Shown in pieces: positions 16,805-25,302 of a stretch of 54,473 nt of DNA (within the stretch, counting starts at the first letter, position 1; each line of letters starts with the position of its first letter). Position numbers and translations under genes: made by a program. This stretch comes from an uncultured Sutterella sp. (lineage in GTDB: Bacteria > Pseudomonadota > Gammaproteobacteria > Burkholderiales > Burkholderiaceae_F). Below the pieces are notes generated by a model, which was given only the letters and a program-made list of their open reading frames with translations, searched no databases and was not told the DNA's origin. The stretch covers positions 1 to 54,473 of the forward strand of contig UQNA01000011.1 in assembly GCA_900542195.1 (NCBI GenBank), in the 5' to 3' direction.

Positions 16805-17443
16805 TTATTGCTCAGCAGACTTTTCAGCTGTGGCAGGAACAGCGTCAGCAGCAACTTCCGGTTCAGCCGGTGTATCAACTTCTTCAGTGATAACAACAGC
16901 GGAAGCAACTGTCGGATCTTCTTCAGGTTTGAGAACAGCAGTAACGCCTTCAGGAAGAGCCAAGTTAGAAACGTGGATCGGTTCCTGAACTGTCAAGCCG
17001 GAAAGATCAACAGTGATGAATTCAGGAAGGTTAGCCGGCAAGCAGGCAACTTCGATTTCAGTAAGAGTGTGTGTAACGTTTGCTTTTTCAACAACAACGG
17101 CAGGAGATTTTTCTTCGCCGATGAAGTGAAGTGGAACGTGCATATGGATTGGTTCGTCAGCAGCGATACGTTGGAAATCAATGTGCAAAACTTGCGGTTT
17201 GTACGGATGCATCTGGAAAGCACGGAGAAGAACTTTTTCGTTCTGACCGTCTAATTCCATATCGAGAATGGAAGCATGGAATTTTTCCTTGCGGAGAGCG
17301 TGGAAAATTTCATTGTGATCGAGCTCGATAGGAGTAGCTGGAACCTTTCCGCCATAAACAATGCCAGGAAGTTTGTCAGCGCGGCGAAGGCGGCGGCTCG
17401 CACCCGTACCTTGAGCCTTACGTGTAGATGCAGTAAATTTCAT
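16805..17443 (-). CDS. rplY: 50S ribosomal protein L25 (long, CTC form)
   Basis: A 212-residue L25/TL5/CTC protein that binds 5S rRNA. The N-terminal domain shows KFTASTRKAQGTGASRRLRR and KLPGIVYGG, and the C-terminal CTC domain shows VHMHVPLHFIGEEKSPAVV-like strands. An alanine- and glutamate-rich tail (from about residue 180) closes the protein, as is common in betaproteobacteria. It is preceded by prs and a possible attenuator and followed by a terminator. Confidence 0.96.
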   Translation of the reverse strand: MKFTASTRKAQGTGASRRLRRADKLPGIVYGGKVPATPIELDHNEIFHALRKEKFHASILDMELDGQNEKVLLRAFQMHPYKPQVLHIDFQRIAADEPIHMHVPLHFIGEEKSPAVVVEKANVTHTLTEIEVACLPANLPEFITVDLSGLTVQEPIHVSNLALPEGVTAVLKPEEDPTVASAVVITEEVDTPAEPEVAADAVPATAEKSAEQ

Positions 17444-17460
17444 TTAAAAAACTCCAAAAA

Positions 17461-17489
17461 CAAATCTACTGACCGCGACCAGTCAGTAG
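17461..17489 (-). terminator. hairpin between prs and rplY, possible partial terminator
   Basis: CTACTGAC and GTCAGTAG are perfect 8-bp arms around an 8-base loop (17466-17489). On the minus strand the hairpin is followed by ATTTGTTTTTGG, a broken T run, 20 bases before the rplY start. It may dampen read-through from prs or act as an L25 leader element. Confidence 0.5.
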
Positions 17490-17514
17490 AGGAATAAAAA
17501 TAATTTTTGCTTTT

Positions 17515-18474
17515 TTATTCGGCAAACAAGCTGCTTACCGAGGATTCGCAAGCAATGCGTGAGATTGTTTCACCAATCAATGAAGCGCATGTCAACTGTC
17601 TGATTTTCGGACAATTTAATGCGTCTTCGCGAAGCGGAATTGTATCAGTAACTACGACTTCATCGAGAGCTGAATTTGTAATTTTTTCAACTGCTGCACC
17701 GGAGAAAACAGGATGAGTTGCATAAGCCAAGACTCTCTTAGCTCCTCTTTCCTTAAGTGCATCAGCAGCATGACACAATGTTCCGGCAGTATCGACGATA
17801 TCGTCAACAATAACGCAAGTTCTGTTTTCGATTTCACCGATAATATTCATTACTTCAGAGACATTAGCTCTGGGACGGCGCTTATCGATAATAGCCAAAT
17901 CCGTTTCCATTCTCTTGGCAACGGCTCTGGCTCTAACAACGCCGCCGACGTCCGGAGAAACGACTACTAAGTCAGAGTAATTCTTCTTCCACAAATCACC
18001 GAGAAGAATCGGGCTGGCGTAGATGTTGTCAACTGGAACGTCGAAGAAACCTTGAATTTGGTCAGCGTGGAGGTCCATTGTCAAAACGCGGTCAATGCCG
18101 GCAGCCTGGAGCATATTAGCTACGACTTTTGCACTGATAGCAACGCGGGTTGAACGAGGACGTCTGTCCTGACGGGCATAACCATAGTAAGGAATGACAG
18201 CCGTGATGCGAGCTGCGGAAGCTCTGCGCAATGCATCAACCATAATGATCAATTCCATCAAATTATCATTAGTCGGTTGGCAGGTTGGCTGGACAACGAA
18301 TACGTCCTTACCGCGAACATTTTCAAGAAGTTCTACTTGAACTTCACCGTCAGAGAAACGGGAAACTTTAGCGCGACCAAGGGGGATATTTAAGTGATTG
18401 CCAACAGCTTCAGCAAGCTTCGGATTGGCATTACCTGAAAAAACCATCAGGTTGTCTGGGACCATTTGGACCAT
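17515..18474 (-). CDS. prs: ribose-phosphate pyrophosphokinase
   Basis: Makes PRPP from ribose 5-phosphate and ATP for nucleotide, histidine and tryptophan synthesis. The open frame extends upstream through the tRNA-Gln gene; the real start is ATG 18474 or 18465, where the sequence begins to match the family (NLMVFSGNANPKLAEAVG). Diagnostic stretches are RFSDGEVQVELLENVRGKDV, the flexible-loop region YGYARQDRR, and the PRPP-binding loop CVIVDDIVDTAGT. About 319 residues, the usual length. Gene order tRNA-Gln - prs - rplY is as in Burkholderiales. No strong ribosome site is seen. Confidence 0.95.
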   Translation of the reverse strand: MVQMVPDNLMVFSGNANPKLAEAVGNHLNIPLGRAKVSRFSDGEVQVELLENVRGKDVFVVQPTCQPTNDNLMELIIMVDALRRASAARITAVIPYYGYARQDRRPRSTRVAISAKVVANMLQAAGIDRVLTMDLHADQIQGFFDVPVDNIYASPILLGDLWKKNYSDLVVVSPDVGGVVRARAVAKRMETDLAIIDKRRPRANVSEVMNIIGEIENRTCVIVDDIVDTAGTLCHAADALKERGAKRVLAYATHPVFSGAAVEKITNSALDEVVVTDTIPLREDALNCPKIRQLTCASLIGETISRIACESSVSSLFAE

Positions 18475-18530
18475 GATTTGTATGCTCAAATAAATAAGGG
18501 TAAGAACGGAAAGTAAAAGCCCAAAATAAA

Positions 18531-18607
18531 TGGCAGGAGAGGAAGGACTCGAACCCTCGCATGCCGGGATCAAAACCCGGTGCCTTGACCAACTTGGCTA
18601 CTCTCCT
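18531..18607 (-). tRNA. tRNA-Gln (anticodon TTG)
   Basis: On the minus strand, AGGAGAG (18607-18601) pairs with CTCTCCT (18541-18535), G73 is present, and CCA is encoded (18533-18531). The D arm is GCC...GGC. The anticodon stem CCGGG/CCCGG encloses the loop TTTTGAT with anticodon TTG. The T arm is GAGGG-TTCGAGT-CCTTC. It matches betaproteobacterial tRNA-Gln by eye and sits in the expected place between ispE and prs. Confidence 0.95.
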
Positions 18608-18632
18608 GCAACTATCTAATTTTTTTGAACTT

Positions 18633-19523
18633 TTAACAAGTCCAACTCCATAACGGATGTTTCTTCAAACCTTTGACAGTCCACTGTCTCCAGTTCTCAG
18701 GAAGTGGTATTTTAACCGATTTTTCACCCAGATTTTTTTCAGCCACATAAACCGCTGAACCAGACCCGGACATTCTCGGATTTCCGAAAGGAGTCAGCAA
18801 CTTAACGGCTTGTTCAATCGGAGCATACAAGGATCGGGCGACTGTTTCCAAGTCATTTCGACCCCAGGGTGACTGAACAAAATTGTGCAGTTGCTGTTTA
18901 AGGTTCGCTATTGTGCACAAATTCGTATTACGTGTCAAATCAGGGTGATTAAAGATTTCTGCCGTTGAAACACGTACTCCCGGGAAGATTATTTGGAACT
19001 GCATCTCTTCAGTTTCCACCGGCTGCAGAAGTTCTCCGATGCCTTCTGCAAATGCGGTTTGGCCAAAGATAAAGAAGGGAACATCGGCTCCGAGTTTTAC
19101 GCCGAGTCCGCAGAGTTCCTGCCGGGTCAATCCGAGGCCCCACATTTGGTTCAAGCCGATGAGCACAGTCGCTGCGTCCGAGGACCCGCCGCCGAGACCG
19201 GCCCCGTCGGGAATATTCTTTCTGACGGTAATTCGTACGCCTTTGTCGGGGCATTTTTCTTGGAGAAGTTTGGCAGCTTTCCAGCAAAGATCGCTTTCAA
19301 CGGCCCAATTAATATCGCCGGTTCTTTCGATTCTTCCGTCGGGCAATTCTTCCAGATCGATGTAATCAAAAAGTGAAACTAATTGAAAAACTGACTGAAG
19401 AAGGTGGTAGCCGTTGTCTGTTCTTCCGACAACATGTAGAAACAAATTAATCTTTGCCGGTGCCGGTAAGTCAAAGTAATTCTTAAGTTTCTGGGTTTTC
19501 TCAGAAGAATCTTGTGATGACAT
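18633..19523 (-). CDS. ispE: 4-diphosphocytidyl-2-C-methyl-D-erythritol kinase
   Basis: A 296-residue GHMP kinase of the non-mevalonate isoprenoid pathway. The start region PAPAKINLFLHVVGRTDNGYH, the ATP-binding GAGLGGGSSDAATVL, and the C-terminal NPRMSGSGSAVY are all family signatures. A 15-residue serine-rich N-terminal extension precedes the domain. It is immediately followed by tRNA-Gln and prs. In Burkholderiales lolB normally precedes it; here that neighbour lies 5 kb away on the other side of an inserted block. Confidence 0.96.
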   Translation of the reverse strand: MSSQDSSEKTQKLKNYFDLPAPAKINLFLHVVGRTDNGYHLLQSVFQLVSLFDYIDLEELPDGRIERTGDINWAVESDLCWKAAKLLQEKCPDKGVRITVRKNIPDGAGLGGGSSDAATVLIGLNQMWGLGLTRQELCGLGVKLGADVPFFIFGQTAFAEGIGELLQPVETEEMQFQIIFPGVRVSTAEIFNHPDLTRNTNLCTIANLKQQLHNFVQSPWGRNDLETVARSLYAPIEQAVKLLTPFGNPRMSGSGSAVYVAEKNLGEKSVKIPLPENWRQWTVKGLKKHPLWSWTC

Positions 19524-19594
19524 AAATTATTCGCTCAGATGTTTTTGATGATTTTATCTATTCCGAGAGGTTTCGGTTGGAAGTGAAGAAAAGT

Positions 19595-20155
19595 TTAAGT
19601 CTCATCAAAAGAGGAAGACGACTCGAGTCCGTTCAAAATCATTTCGAGATTGTCTATATCGTCACTTAATGCGCTCTGTAAAAGAACGTTCAATTCCAAT
19701 TGGTTAATCAAACTTCTATCCATTGCCTGGAGATATGAGGTTTTGTCGACTTTTGTCCAATCTATAACTTTTCCAAGCTGATGCTGTAAGAGCATATTGA
19801 GCCAAATTCGAGTAGTCCAGCCGCTCCTCTGCATGAACGGATGAGATAAGTTCATCTCAATGTATTTAGAGAGTATTTCTTGGAAGTTACTTTGAGGCAA
19901 TTTTTCAATTTTTGCTAAGGCAGCTTCCAGATATATAGGACTCAAGTATCTGAAACTTCCTTCTGACAAGTTGGTTTGCCGCAGGCGACCAGCGTCCGGA
20001 TGAAAGTCCTTGAAAAGGAACAAATGAATTTGCCTCAAACTTTTGAAATTTCCAACCTCAAATTGACGAATTGTTCCTGTGGAGAAGAGCCGCTTGGCGT
20101 TCTCCAAAATTTTTTTGTCAATATCTTGCACGGTAGCTAATTTGATTGTTTTCAA
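19595..20155 (-). CDS. Fic-like protein with a degenerate active-site motif
   Basis: A protein of about 186 residues resembling small cell-filamentation Fic proteins: RQFEVGNFKSLRQIHLFLFK, then DFHPDAGRLRQTNLSEGSFRY, and the Fic core ending TRIWLNMLLQHQLGKVIDW. The active motif, normally HPFxxGNGRxxR, reads HPFMQRSGWTTR: His, Phe and the last Arg stay, but the anion-binding GN and the first Arg are changed. AMP transfer is therefore doubtful. The start is unclear. I chose TTG 20155, where similarity begins; the frame stays open to 20278, overlapping the LysR gene. It could be a decaying gene. Confidence 0.6.
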   Translation of the reverse strand: MKTIKLATVQDIDKKILENAKRLFSTGTIRQFEVGNFKSLRQIHLFLFKDFHPDAGRLRQTNLSEGSFRYLSPIYLEAALAKIEKLPQSNFQEILSKYIEMNLSHPFMQRSGWTTRIWLNMLLQHQLGKVIDWTKVDKTSYLQAMDRSLINQLELNVLLQSALSDDIDNLEMILNGLESSSSFDET

Positions 20156-20175
20156 TGTTAGGCAGAGGAAAGAGG

Positions 20176-21111
20176 TCAACTCATCGTTTTCTCCGCAGCT
20201 TCTAAAAGAACTGAACGGAACCATTGATGAGCCGGTTCGTGGTGAGTCCGATCGTGCCAGAGAAAAACCGGAGACCAAGGTTGTTCCGTTACTAAGTTCT
20301 TCGGAAGTACTGTCAGCGGTAAATTACCAATTAACTTAGAGGCGGAGGTTTCGGGCAACCGTCCAATAAAATCGCTATTGGCTAAAACGTGCGGCACCGT
20401 CAGCAGATACGGAGTATCAAAAGCGATGTTGTCTCCATCTTCAAATCCTGACGACTCAGGCGTAATTTTGTTTTCTGAGTATCCGTACTTTACCGCGACA
20501 AAGCGGAAGTTCTTTAGGTCGGATTTTTTGATAACTTTTCCTGCTTTTAATTTGAGCGCTAGAGGATGAGAGTTTCTCACGCAATACAAATGATTCGTGC
20601 TGGAGAACTGTTTGAAATGAAAGTTTTTGCCTAATTCTTTTAGTTTTAAGTTAGGCGGAGCATAAATAACGATGTCTATATTTCCTTTCTCAAGAGACCA
20701 CTTGAAATGCTCGTGGATGGGAATGATCGAAATACGAATGTTAGGAGCTTGCTGAAACAAATTGCTGAGTGCGGGTACGACAAACTTGATGACGGCATGA
20801 TCGATGCATCCTATCCTAAATTCCTGCGTAAGATGTTTTCTTGAGAAAACTGTCGGACTGGATAGTTGTTCAATTTTTCGTAATATCTCCTGTATTTCAT
20901 GAATCAGCGATTCCATTTTTGGGGTCGGCATCATTGCTCTGCCGCTTTTCACGAATAGTTGATCGTCAAATATTGCGCGTGCTTGAGCTAAAAGTCGAAA
21001 ACAGGTGGCAGTTCCTTTTCCTAGACGGCCGGCTGTAGATTCAAGGTTGCGAGACTCATAGAACTCGGCGAGAAATCTAAGTAACTCACTAGAAGGCTCT
21101 TTAGTATGCAT
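20176..21111 (-). CDS. LysR-family regulator of the molybdoenzyme operon
   Basis: A 311-residue LysR-type regulator starting at ATG 21111; a TTG at 21144 is an alternative but falls inside a candidate operator. The N-terminal DNA-binding domain is divergent (LLRFLAEFYESRNLESTAGRLG, RLLAQARAIFDDQLFVKSGRAM), close to the NodD/LeuO-like form with 'DxLFVR'. The effector domain starts at about EFRIGCIDHAVIKFVVP. It is transcribed away from the molybdopterin oxidoreductase gene at 21245 and probably regulates it. Confidence 0.82.
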   Translation of the reverse strand: MHTKEPSSELLRFLAEFYESRNLESTAGRLGKGTATCFRLLAQARAIFDDQLFVKSGRAMMPTPKMESLIHEIQEILRKIEQLSSPTVFSRKHLTQEFRIGCIDHAVIKFVVPALSNLFQQAPNIRISIIPIHEHFKWSLEKGNIDIVIYAPPNLKLKELGKNFHFKQFSSTNHLYCVRNSHPLALKLKAGKVIKKSDLKNFRFVAVKYGYSENKITPESSGFEDGDNIAFDTPYLLTVPHVLANSDFIGRLPETSASKLIGNLPLTVLPKNLVTEQPWSPVFLWHDRTHHEPAHQWFRSVLLEAAEKTMS

Positions 21112-21138
21112 ATCGTTATCATTTTTGATAGGTTGTTT

Positions 21139-21162
21139 TGTCAATTTTAATCAAATATGACA
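21139..21162. promoter_or_regulatory. inverted repeat in the LysR/molybdoenzyme divergent promoter
   Basis: TGTCA (21139-21143) and TGACA (21158-21162) are inverted arms 14 bases apart with an AT-rich centre. The position between divergent genes suits a LysR recognition site. Binding is inference. Confidence 0.4.
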
Positions 21163-21244
21163 GGTAAATACCTCTACCAAAAACTAAGAGGAAACTCCAC
21201 AATCTTTCCTAAGCAGACCCCCAATGCTGCCAAGGAGACCAAAT

Positions 21245-23446
21245 ATGCAAACACTCTCAAGAAGGCAAATCCTCAAGGCTATTTCTGCACTGCCGGTATT
21301 CTCTCCGGCTACCTCAGTGCTAGCGCAAGCCGCTGCCCCACAAACACAAGAATGGACCGGATTTGCTCTCTGCGATTCCTGTAACCACGTACCTTTTTGC
21401 GGTATTGAATTTCAAGCCGTAGGCAATAACGTTATCAGTATTAAAAACTGGAAAGAGAATCCTCGTCACTGGCTATGTTCCAAAGGCATGAGTACGCTAC
21501 AGCGGCTATACAATCCTAACCGCTTGCTTTATCCGATGAAGAGAACGGCACCTAAAGGTGCTGCAGATCCCGGTTGGGTTCGCATCTCTTGGGATGAAGC
21601 TTATAAGACCATTGCCGGCAATATGCTTGCTGCCAAGAAAAAATATGGTCCTGAATCCGTCATGTTTTATGCCGGCGATCCAAAAGAGCCAAGACCGGCC
21701 ATTTATCGTCTCGCTCGCTACTTTGATTCTCCCACGTGGTCCACAGAATCCTCAGCAGCTTGCCGCTCAGGCTGCATGATGGCTGAACAGCTCAATTTCG
21801 GTCAACCAAACAACGGATCCGCGCCGACAAAAGACACGAAGGTTTACATGATTATGGCGACTAACGTTTGGGCGCAGCCGCTGGGTTGGTGGGAAGCTAT
21901 TAAGGCAGCCAAGGAACGCGGATGCAAAATTATCACCGTCGATACAAGAAGAACCAAAGCCGCTGAAATAGCAGATGTTCACTTGGCTCCCTACGTAGGA
22001 ACAGATGCTGCCTTGGCTGCCGGTTTGGCCCGCGTTCTTATTAAAGAAAACCTGATTAATAAACCATTCATTGATCAGTGGACTCATGGTTTCGAAGAAT
22101 ACGCTAAGTATGTTGAAGAATTCACTCCGGAGAAAACCGCCGAAATTACCGGTGTTCCGGCAGATAAGATTGTTGAAGCTGCACGGCTTTGGGCACAAGG
22201 TCCCGGCTCTTTTACATTGACAACTCAGTCTTTGTCTCATAATTCAAACGGCGTTAACAATACTCGTGCCTTGTTATTGCTGCCGATTTTGATGGGCTAT
22301 ATTGATATCCCGGGCGGAGTGCCTTTCTCGCAGCCTCCTAAAGGCTTGTCAATGCCAGCGTTTGGTCTTCATACTGCAATGGCGGAAAAGAAATGGTGGA
22401 ATTCACCGGAAACAAAAGCCCGTAGGTTTGATAAAGATGAAGTACCTCTCTGGCACAACTTGCAGGATCAAACTAGTCCTAACAACTTGCCTGAGTGGGT
22501 GAGAGACGGCAAGGTTAAAGTATTTTGCGGATGGGGATTCAACGTAAATATTTGGCCTCAGCCGGAGATCTATAACGAAGCATTTAAAAATTTAGACTTC
22601 GCTTTTGCTGCCGACTACTTCTATCGCAAAGACAGCCATCGCTATATGGATATTATTCTTCCGGCTGCAATGAACTACGAGCGTCATGCTCCGTTCGGTT
22701 GGTACGGTCCGAATATTGCTGTCCGCAAGCCGGTCAAACCGCTGGGAGAGGCAAAGGAAGACTGGCAGATTGCCTTGGAACTTGGATGCATTCTTGATAA
22801 ACCGGAACACTTCTTTGACGGAGATCCGCAAAAAGCTCTTGACTTCATCCTTCATCAGTATGAAGGCGGAGACTTGAATGCTTTCAGAAATGCGCTGCCG
22901 AAGATTAGCCGTATCCCAGCTCCTAAGCCCGGCTTCAAGAAGTATGAAGACGGCAGATTGCGCCCGGACGGCAAACCGGGATTCAATACGCTTTCCGGTA
23001 AGCTTGATTTCTTCTCTGACAGAGCTGCTAAGTTCGGATATCCGGGACTTCCGATCTATAAGCCGATGACAGCGTTAACCAAAGAGTTTGATTTGCGCCT
23101 CATCAATGGAACCCGCAAGCCGTATATCACTCATAGCAAGACTCGCACGGACCAGCCTTATCTGATGGAAATTGAAGATGGTCTTCATGTCCACATCAAT
23201 CCGAAAGACGCTGAAGCGAAAGGCATTAAGGAAGGCGATACGATTTTGATTACTTCACCTTACGGAGGACCTATCGAAGCAACGGCAGTTGTTTCGCTGA
23301 TTGTCCCGAAGGGAACCGTCGACGCCCAGTACGGCTGGCTAGATAATCAAAACACCCAAAAACTCATGAACAGAGATAACCGAGATCCGATGTCCGGATA
23401 TCCAAGTTACTTTGAAAATCCTGTTCATATCGAAAAGAAAGCCTAA
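21245..23446 (+). CDS. Tat-exported molybdopterin oxidoreductase, catalytic subunit
   Basis: A 733-residue DMSO-reductase-family enzyme starting at ATG 21245, eight bases after a strong aaggag. Residues 5-11 are a twin-arginine signal (SRRQILK) and cleavage probably follows AQA near 29. One [4Fe-4S] site is Cys43, Cys46, Cys52 and Cys78. The candidate molybdenum ligand is Cys173 in ESSAACRSGC. MGD-binding stretches follow (for example DTRRTKAAEIADVHLAPYVG). It is most like the polysulfide/thiosulfate/arsenate reductase branch, but the substrate cannot be told. It is followed by an iron-sulfur subunit and a TorD chaperone, with no membrane anchor gene. Confidence 0.88.
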   Translation: MQTLSRRQILKAISALPVFSPATSVLAQAAAPQTQEWTGFALCDSCNHVPFCGIEFQAVGNNVISIKNWKENPRHWLCSKGMSTLQRLYNPNRLLYPMKRTAPKGAADPGWVRISWDEAYKTIAGNMLAAKKKYGPESVMFYAGDPKEPRPAIYRLARYFDSPTWSTESSAACRSGCMMAEQLNFGQPNNGSAPTKDTKVYMIMATNVWAQPLGWWEAIKAAKERGCKIITVDTRRTKAAEIADVHLAPYVGTDAALAAGLARVLIKENLINKPFIDQWTHGFEEYAKYVEEFTPEKTAEITGVPADKIVEAARLWAQGPGSFTLTTQSLSHNSNGVNNTRALLLLPILMGYIDIPGGVPFSQPPKGLSMPAFGLHTAMAEKKWWNSPETKARRFDKDEVPLWHNLQDQTSPNNLPEWVRDGKVKVFCGWGFNVNIWPQPEIYNEAFKNLDFAFAADYFYRKDSHRYMDIILPAAMNYERHAPFGWYGPNIAVRKPVKPLGEAKEDWQIALELGCILDKPEHFFDGDPQKALDFILHQYEGGDLNAFRNALPKISRIPAPKPGFKKYEDGRLRPDGKPGFNTLSGKLDFFSDRAAKFGYPGLPIYKPMTALTKEFDLRLINGTRKPYITHSKTRTDQPYLMEIEDGLHVHINPKDAEAKGIKEGDTILITSPYGGPIEATAVVSLIVPKGTVDAQYGWLDNQNTQKLMNRDNRDPMSGYPSYFENPVHIEKKA

Positions 23447-23457
23447 GGAGGAAAGTC

Positions 23458-24099
23458 ATGAGTAAGTATGGAATTATCGTCAATGCCGATGACTGTGTAG
23501 GCTGCCATGCATGCTTCGTTGCCTGCAAAGAAGAAAATCAGGTTGCGCCGGGAGTTAAGTGGAATCATTTGGAAAGACTGGAACATCCCGCAGAGCAAGT
23601 CATTGAGTATTTCCGAGTGTCCTGTATGCATTGTGAAGACCCGGCTTGTATGAAAGTCTGTCCGGTGAAAGCTGTGTATTTCGGCCCTCACGGAGAAGTA
23701 TTAGTTGACCAGGCTAAATGCATCGGCTGCAAAGGCTGCTTGGCCGCCTGCCCTTATGGAGCTCCGAAGTTCTCTGATCCTAATAAGCAATCATACTTCG
23801 GCGACCTGAAACCATTAGGGGGCCCATCAGTGGCTCCTAAGGTCTGGCAGAAACGTATTGCAGGGAGGGCTGAACACTGCACATTGTGTACGCATCGTAC
23901 TTCTGAAGGCCGTTTACCAGCATGTGTTGAAGTGTGCTCAACTCATGCTTTGCAGCTTGTCGATTACGATAAACCGACCGATGCTCAAAAAGCTTTGATT
24001 GCAAGAGCTCAAATGATCAACCAAGGTGCAGGAACTTCTCCGAAGGTTAGATTTGTTTCTTCAATTACTGACTTTACCGGTCGCAAGGTGAGGGCATAA
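23458..24099 (+). CDS. four-cluster iron-sulfur subunit (DmsB/PhsB/NrfC type)
   Basis: A 213-residue electron-transfer subunit. Four cysteine groups fit four [4Fe-4S] clusters: CVGCHACFVACK, CMHCEDPACMKVCP, CIGCKGCLAACP and CTLCTHRTSEGRLPACVEVC. No signal peptide is present, so it is probably exported together with the Tat-bearing catalytic subunit, as known for DmsB-type partners. It begins 11 bp after the catalytic gene with a strong aaggagg site. The usual third subunit (NrfD/DmsC-type anchor) is not encoded after it. Confidence 0.92.
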   Translation: MSKYGIIVNADDCVGCHACFVACKEENQVAPGVKWNHLERLEHPAEQVIEYFRVSCMHCEDPACMKVCPVKAVYFGPHGEVLVDQAKCIGCKGCLAACPYGAPKFSDPNKQSYFGDLKPLGGPSVAPKVWQKRIAGRAEHCTLCTHRTSEGRLPACVEVCSTHALQLVDYDKPTDAQKALIARAQMINQGAGTSPKVRFVSSITDFTGRKVRA

Positions 24100-24187
24100 T
24101 CCAGCAACGGCGCCCTGCTTTAGCGGGGTACCGTTCGCTGCGAATAACAATAAATAATCGGCCAAAATTGCGGAAGAAAGGATAAAT

Positions 24188-24754
24188 ATGGATTATCAAG
24201 AAATCACTCGAGAAGACTGTGCAGAAGCAATGGCAAGAATCCTTATGGTTTTGAGCCGGATTGTTCTCGAACCGCAAGGCAACAGCTCAGACTACGAAAA
24301 AGCACAAATTGCCTTTAATGCTTTTGCAGAGAGCGTGAATTATTCCGGAGCAGCTTTCCAAGAAGTTGTTTTTGACGAAGAGTTTGAAAGAGAGTTTGCA
24401 AAGCTCTTTTACGGAGTCGGAGATACAACTATTGGGTTAACTCATTCTTTTTGGAGCGGCGGTTTAATCGCCGTTGCAGGAGAAAAAACTCGAGAGGCTT
24501 TTAAAACTTATCAGGACAGCGGTCTGAGCAATACTTCAACTCTTCCTGATGACCATTTGGCAATTGAGCTTACTTTTCTAAGTCATCTGTTAGCGCAAAA
24601 CAAAGTGAAAGAGGCCCAAGAGTTTGCTTCTGAAGAGGTTCTTCAGTGGTGGCGAGCGGCGCAGGAAAATATCAACAATAAGACTCAAAACGGCAGCATT
24701 AAGAACTTCTTCGCTGCTGTAACATCGGCCTTAGAGTTTGTAGAGAGGATGTAG
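24188..24754 (+). CDS. TorD/DmsD-family molybdoenzyme chaperone
   Basis: A 188-residue all-helical protein of the TorD family, which protects the Tat signal of molybdoenzymes until the cofactor is inserted. The stretch LPDDHLAIELTFLSHLLAQNK matches the family's most conserved helix (usual form xPDHIAxELEFMxxL). It lies 88 bp after the iron-sulfur subunit gene in the same direction, and its partner is probably the enzyme at 21245. Confidence 0.88.
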   Translation: MDYQEITREDCAEAMARILMVLSRIVLEPQGNSSDYEKAQIAFNAFAESVNYSGAAFQEVVFDEEFEREFAKLFYGVGDTTIGLTHSFWSGGLIAVAGEKTREAFKTYQDSGLSNTSTLPDDHLAIELTFLSHLLAQNKVKEAQEFASEEVLQWWRAAQENINNKTQNGSIKNFFAAVTSALEFVERM

Positions 24755-24777
24755 GATTTTCTGAATATAACAATCCG

Positions 24778-25302
24778 TTATCTTGGCAAAAGAATCAGAG
24801 TTACCGCAGGCGTGCGGTAAGACTCTTGTCTTTTCATCACGATTCTTGTGAGTTTGTTTTCACTATTTCTTTCAGCCGTCAATTCCCAACCGGAGGCGGC
24901 TAATTCTTTTTCTGATTGTTGAGCGTCTTTCTTGGCAGAGAGCCAATCTACCAAGTCAGTGAGGTCTAACGGAGCGCCGATGACTCTTTCCGTGATGTCT
25001 TGGCTTCTGCGGGCTTTAATCGGTTCTTCATTAGAAATGGCAAGAACCGCCCCGTCTGAGTTCTCTGTCAGTGTTGCAGCATTGGCTCCCAACGGCCCTT
25101 TCAGGATTAATTCTTTCTGTTCCGCAGAAGCGGTCAGCAAGAAAGTTCCGGAATTCCTGTCAGCTTTTCCGTCTTTCAAAAGAGTAATGGAAAAACGCCC
25201 ATGCCACTCTTCAACATCTGCAGTCTTTTCAATGGACGGTGTAGAACAGCCTGCTAAAACCAGCATTGCTGCAGTCAAAACGGAGAAACCAAATTTCTTC
25301 AT
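24778..25302 (-). CDS. lolB: outer-membrane lipoprotein LolB
   Basis: A 174-residue lipoprotein with a lipobox LVLAGC (Cys19). LolB accepts lipoproteins from LolA and inserts them in the outer membrane. Family features are the WHGRFSITL strand after the lipobox, a GPLGANAATL stretch, and the C-terminal GWELTAERN...LTRIVMKR strands. It overlaps the TPR gene by four bases. In Burkholderiales lolB sits between this TPR gene and ispE; here the molybdoenzyme block lies between lolB and ispE. Confidence 0.85.
   Translation of the reverse strand: MKKFGFSVLTAAMLVLAGCSTPSIEKTADVEEWHGRFSITLLKDGKADRNSGTFLLTASAEQKELILKGPLGANAATLTENSDGAVLAISNEEPIKARRSQDITERVIGAPLDLTDLVDWLSAKKDAQQSEKELAASGWELTAERNSENKLTRIVMKRQESYRTPAVTLILLPR

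Noticed and set aside
16696..16908. N-terminal extension of the DEAD-box helicase
   Set aside because: It covers the rplY terminator; ATG 16695 has a good ribosome site and matches the family start.
18475..18573. N-terminal extension of prs through the tRNA-Gln gene
   Set aside because: The extension is the reverse reading of the tRNA and its spacer; PRPP synthase similarity begins after it.
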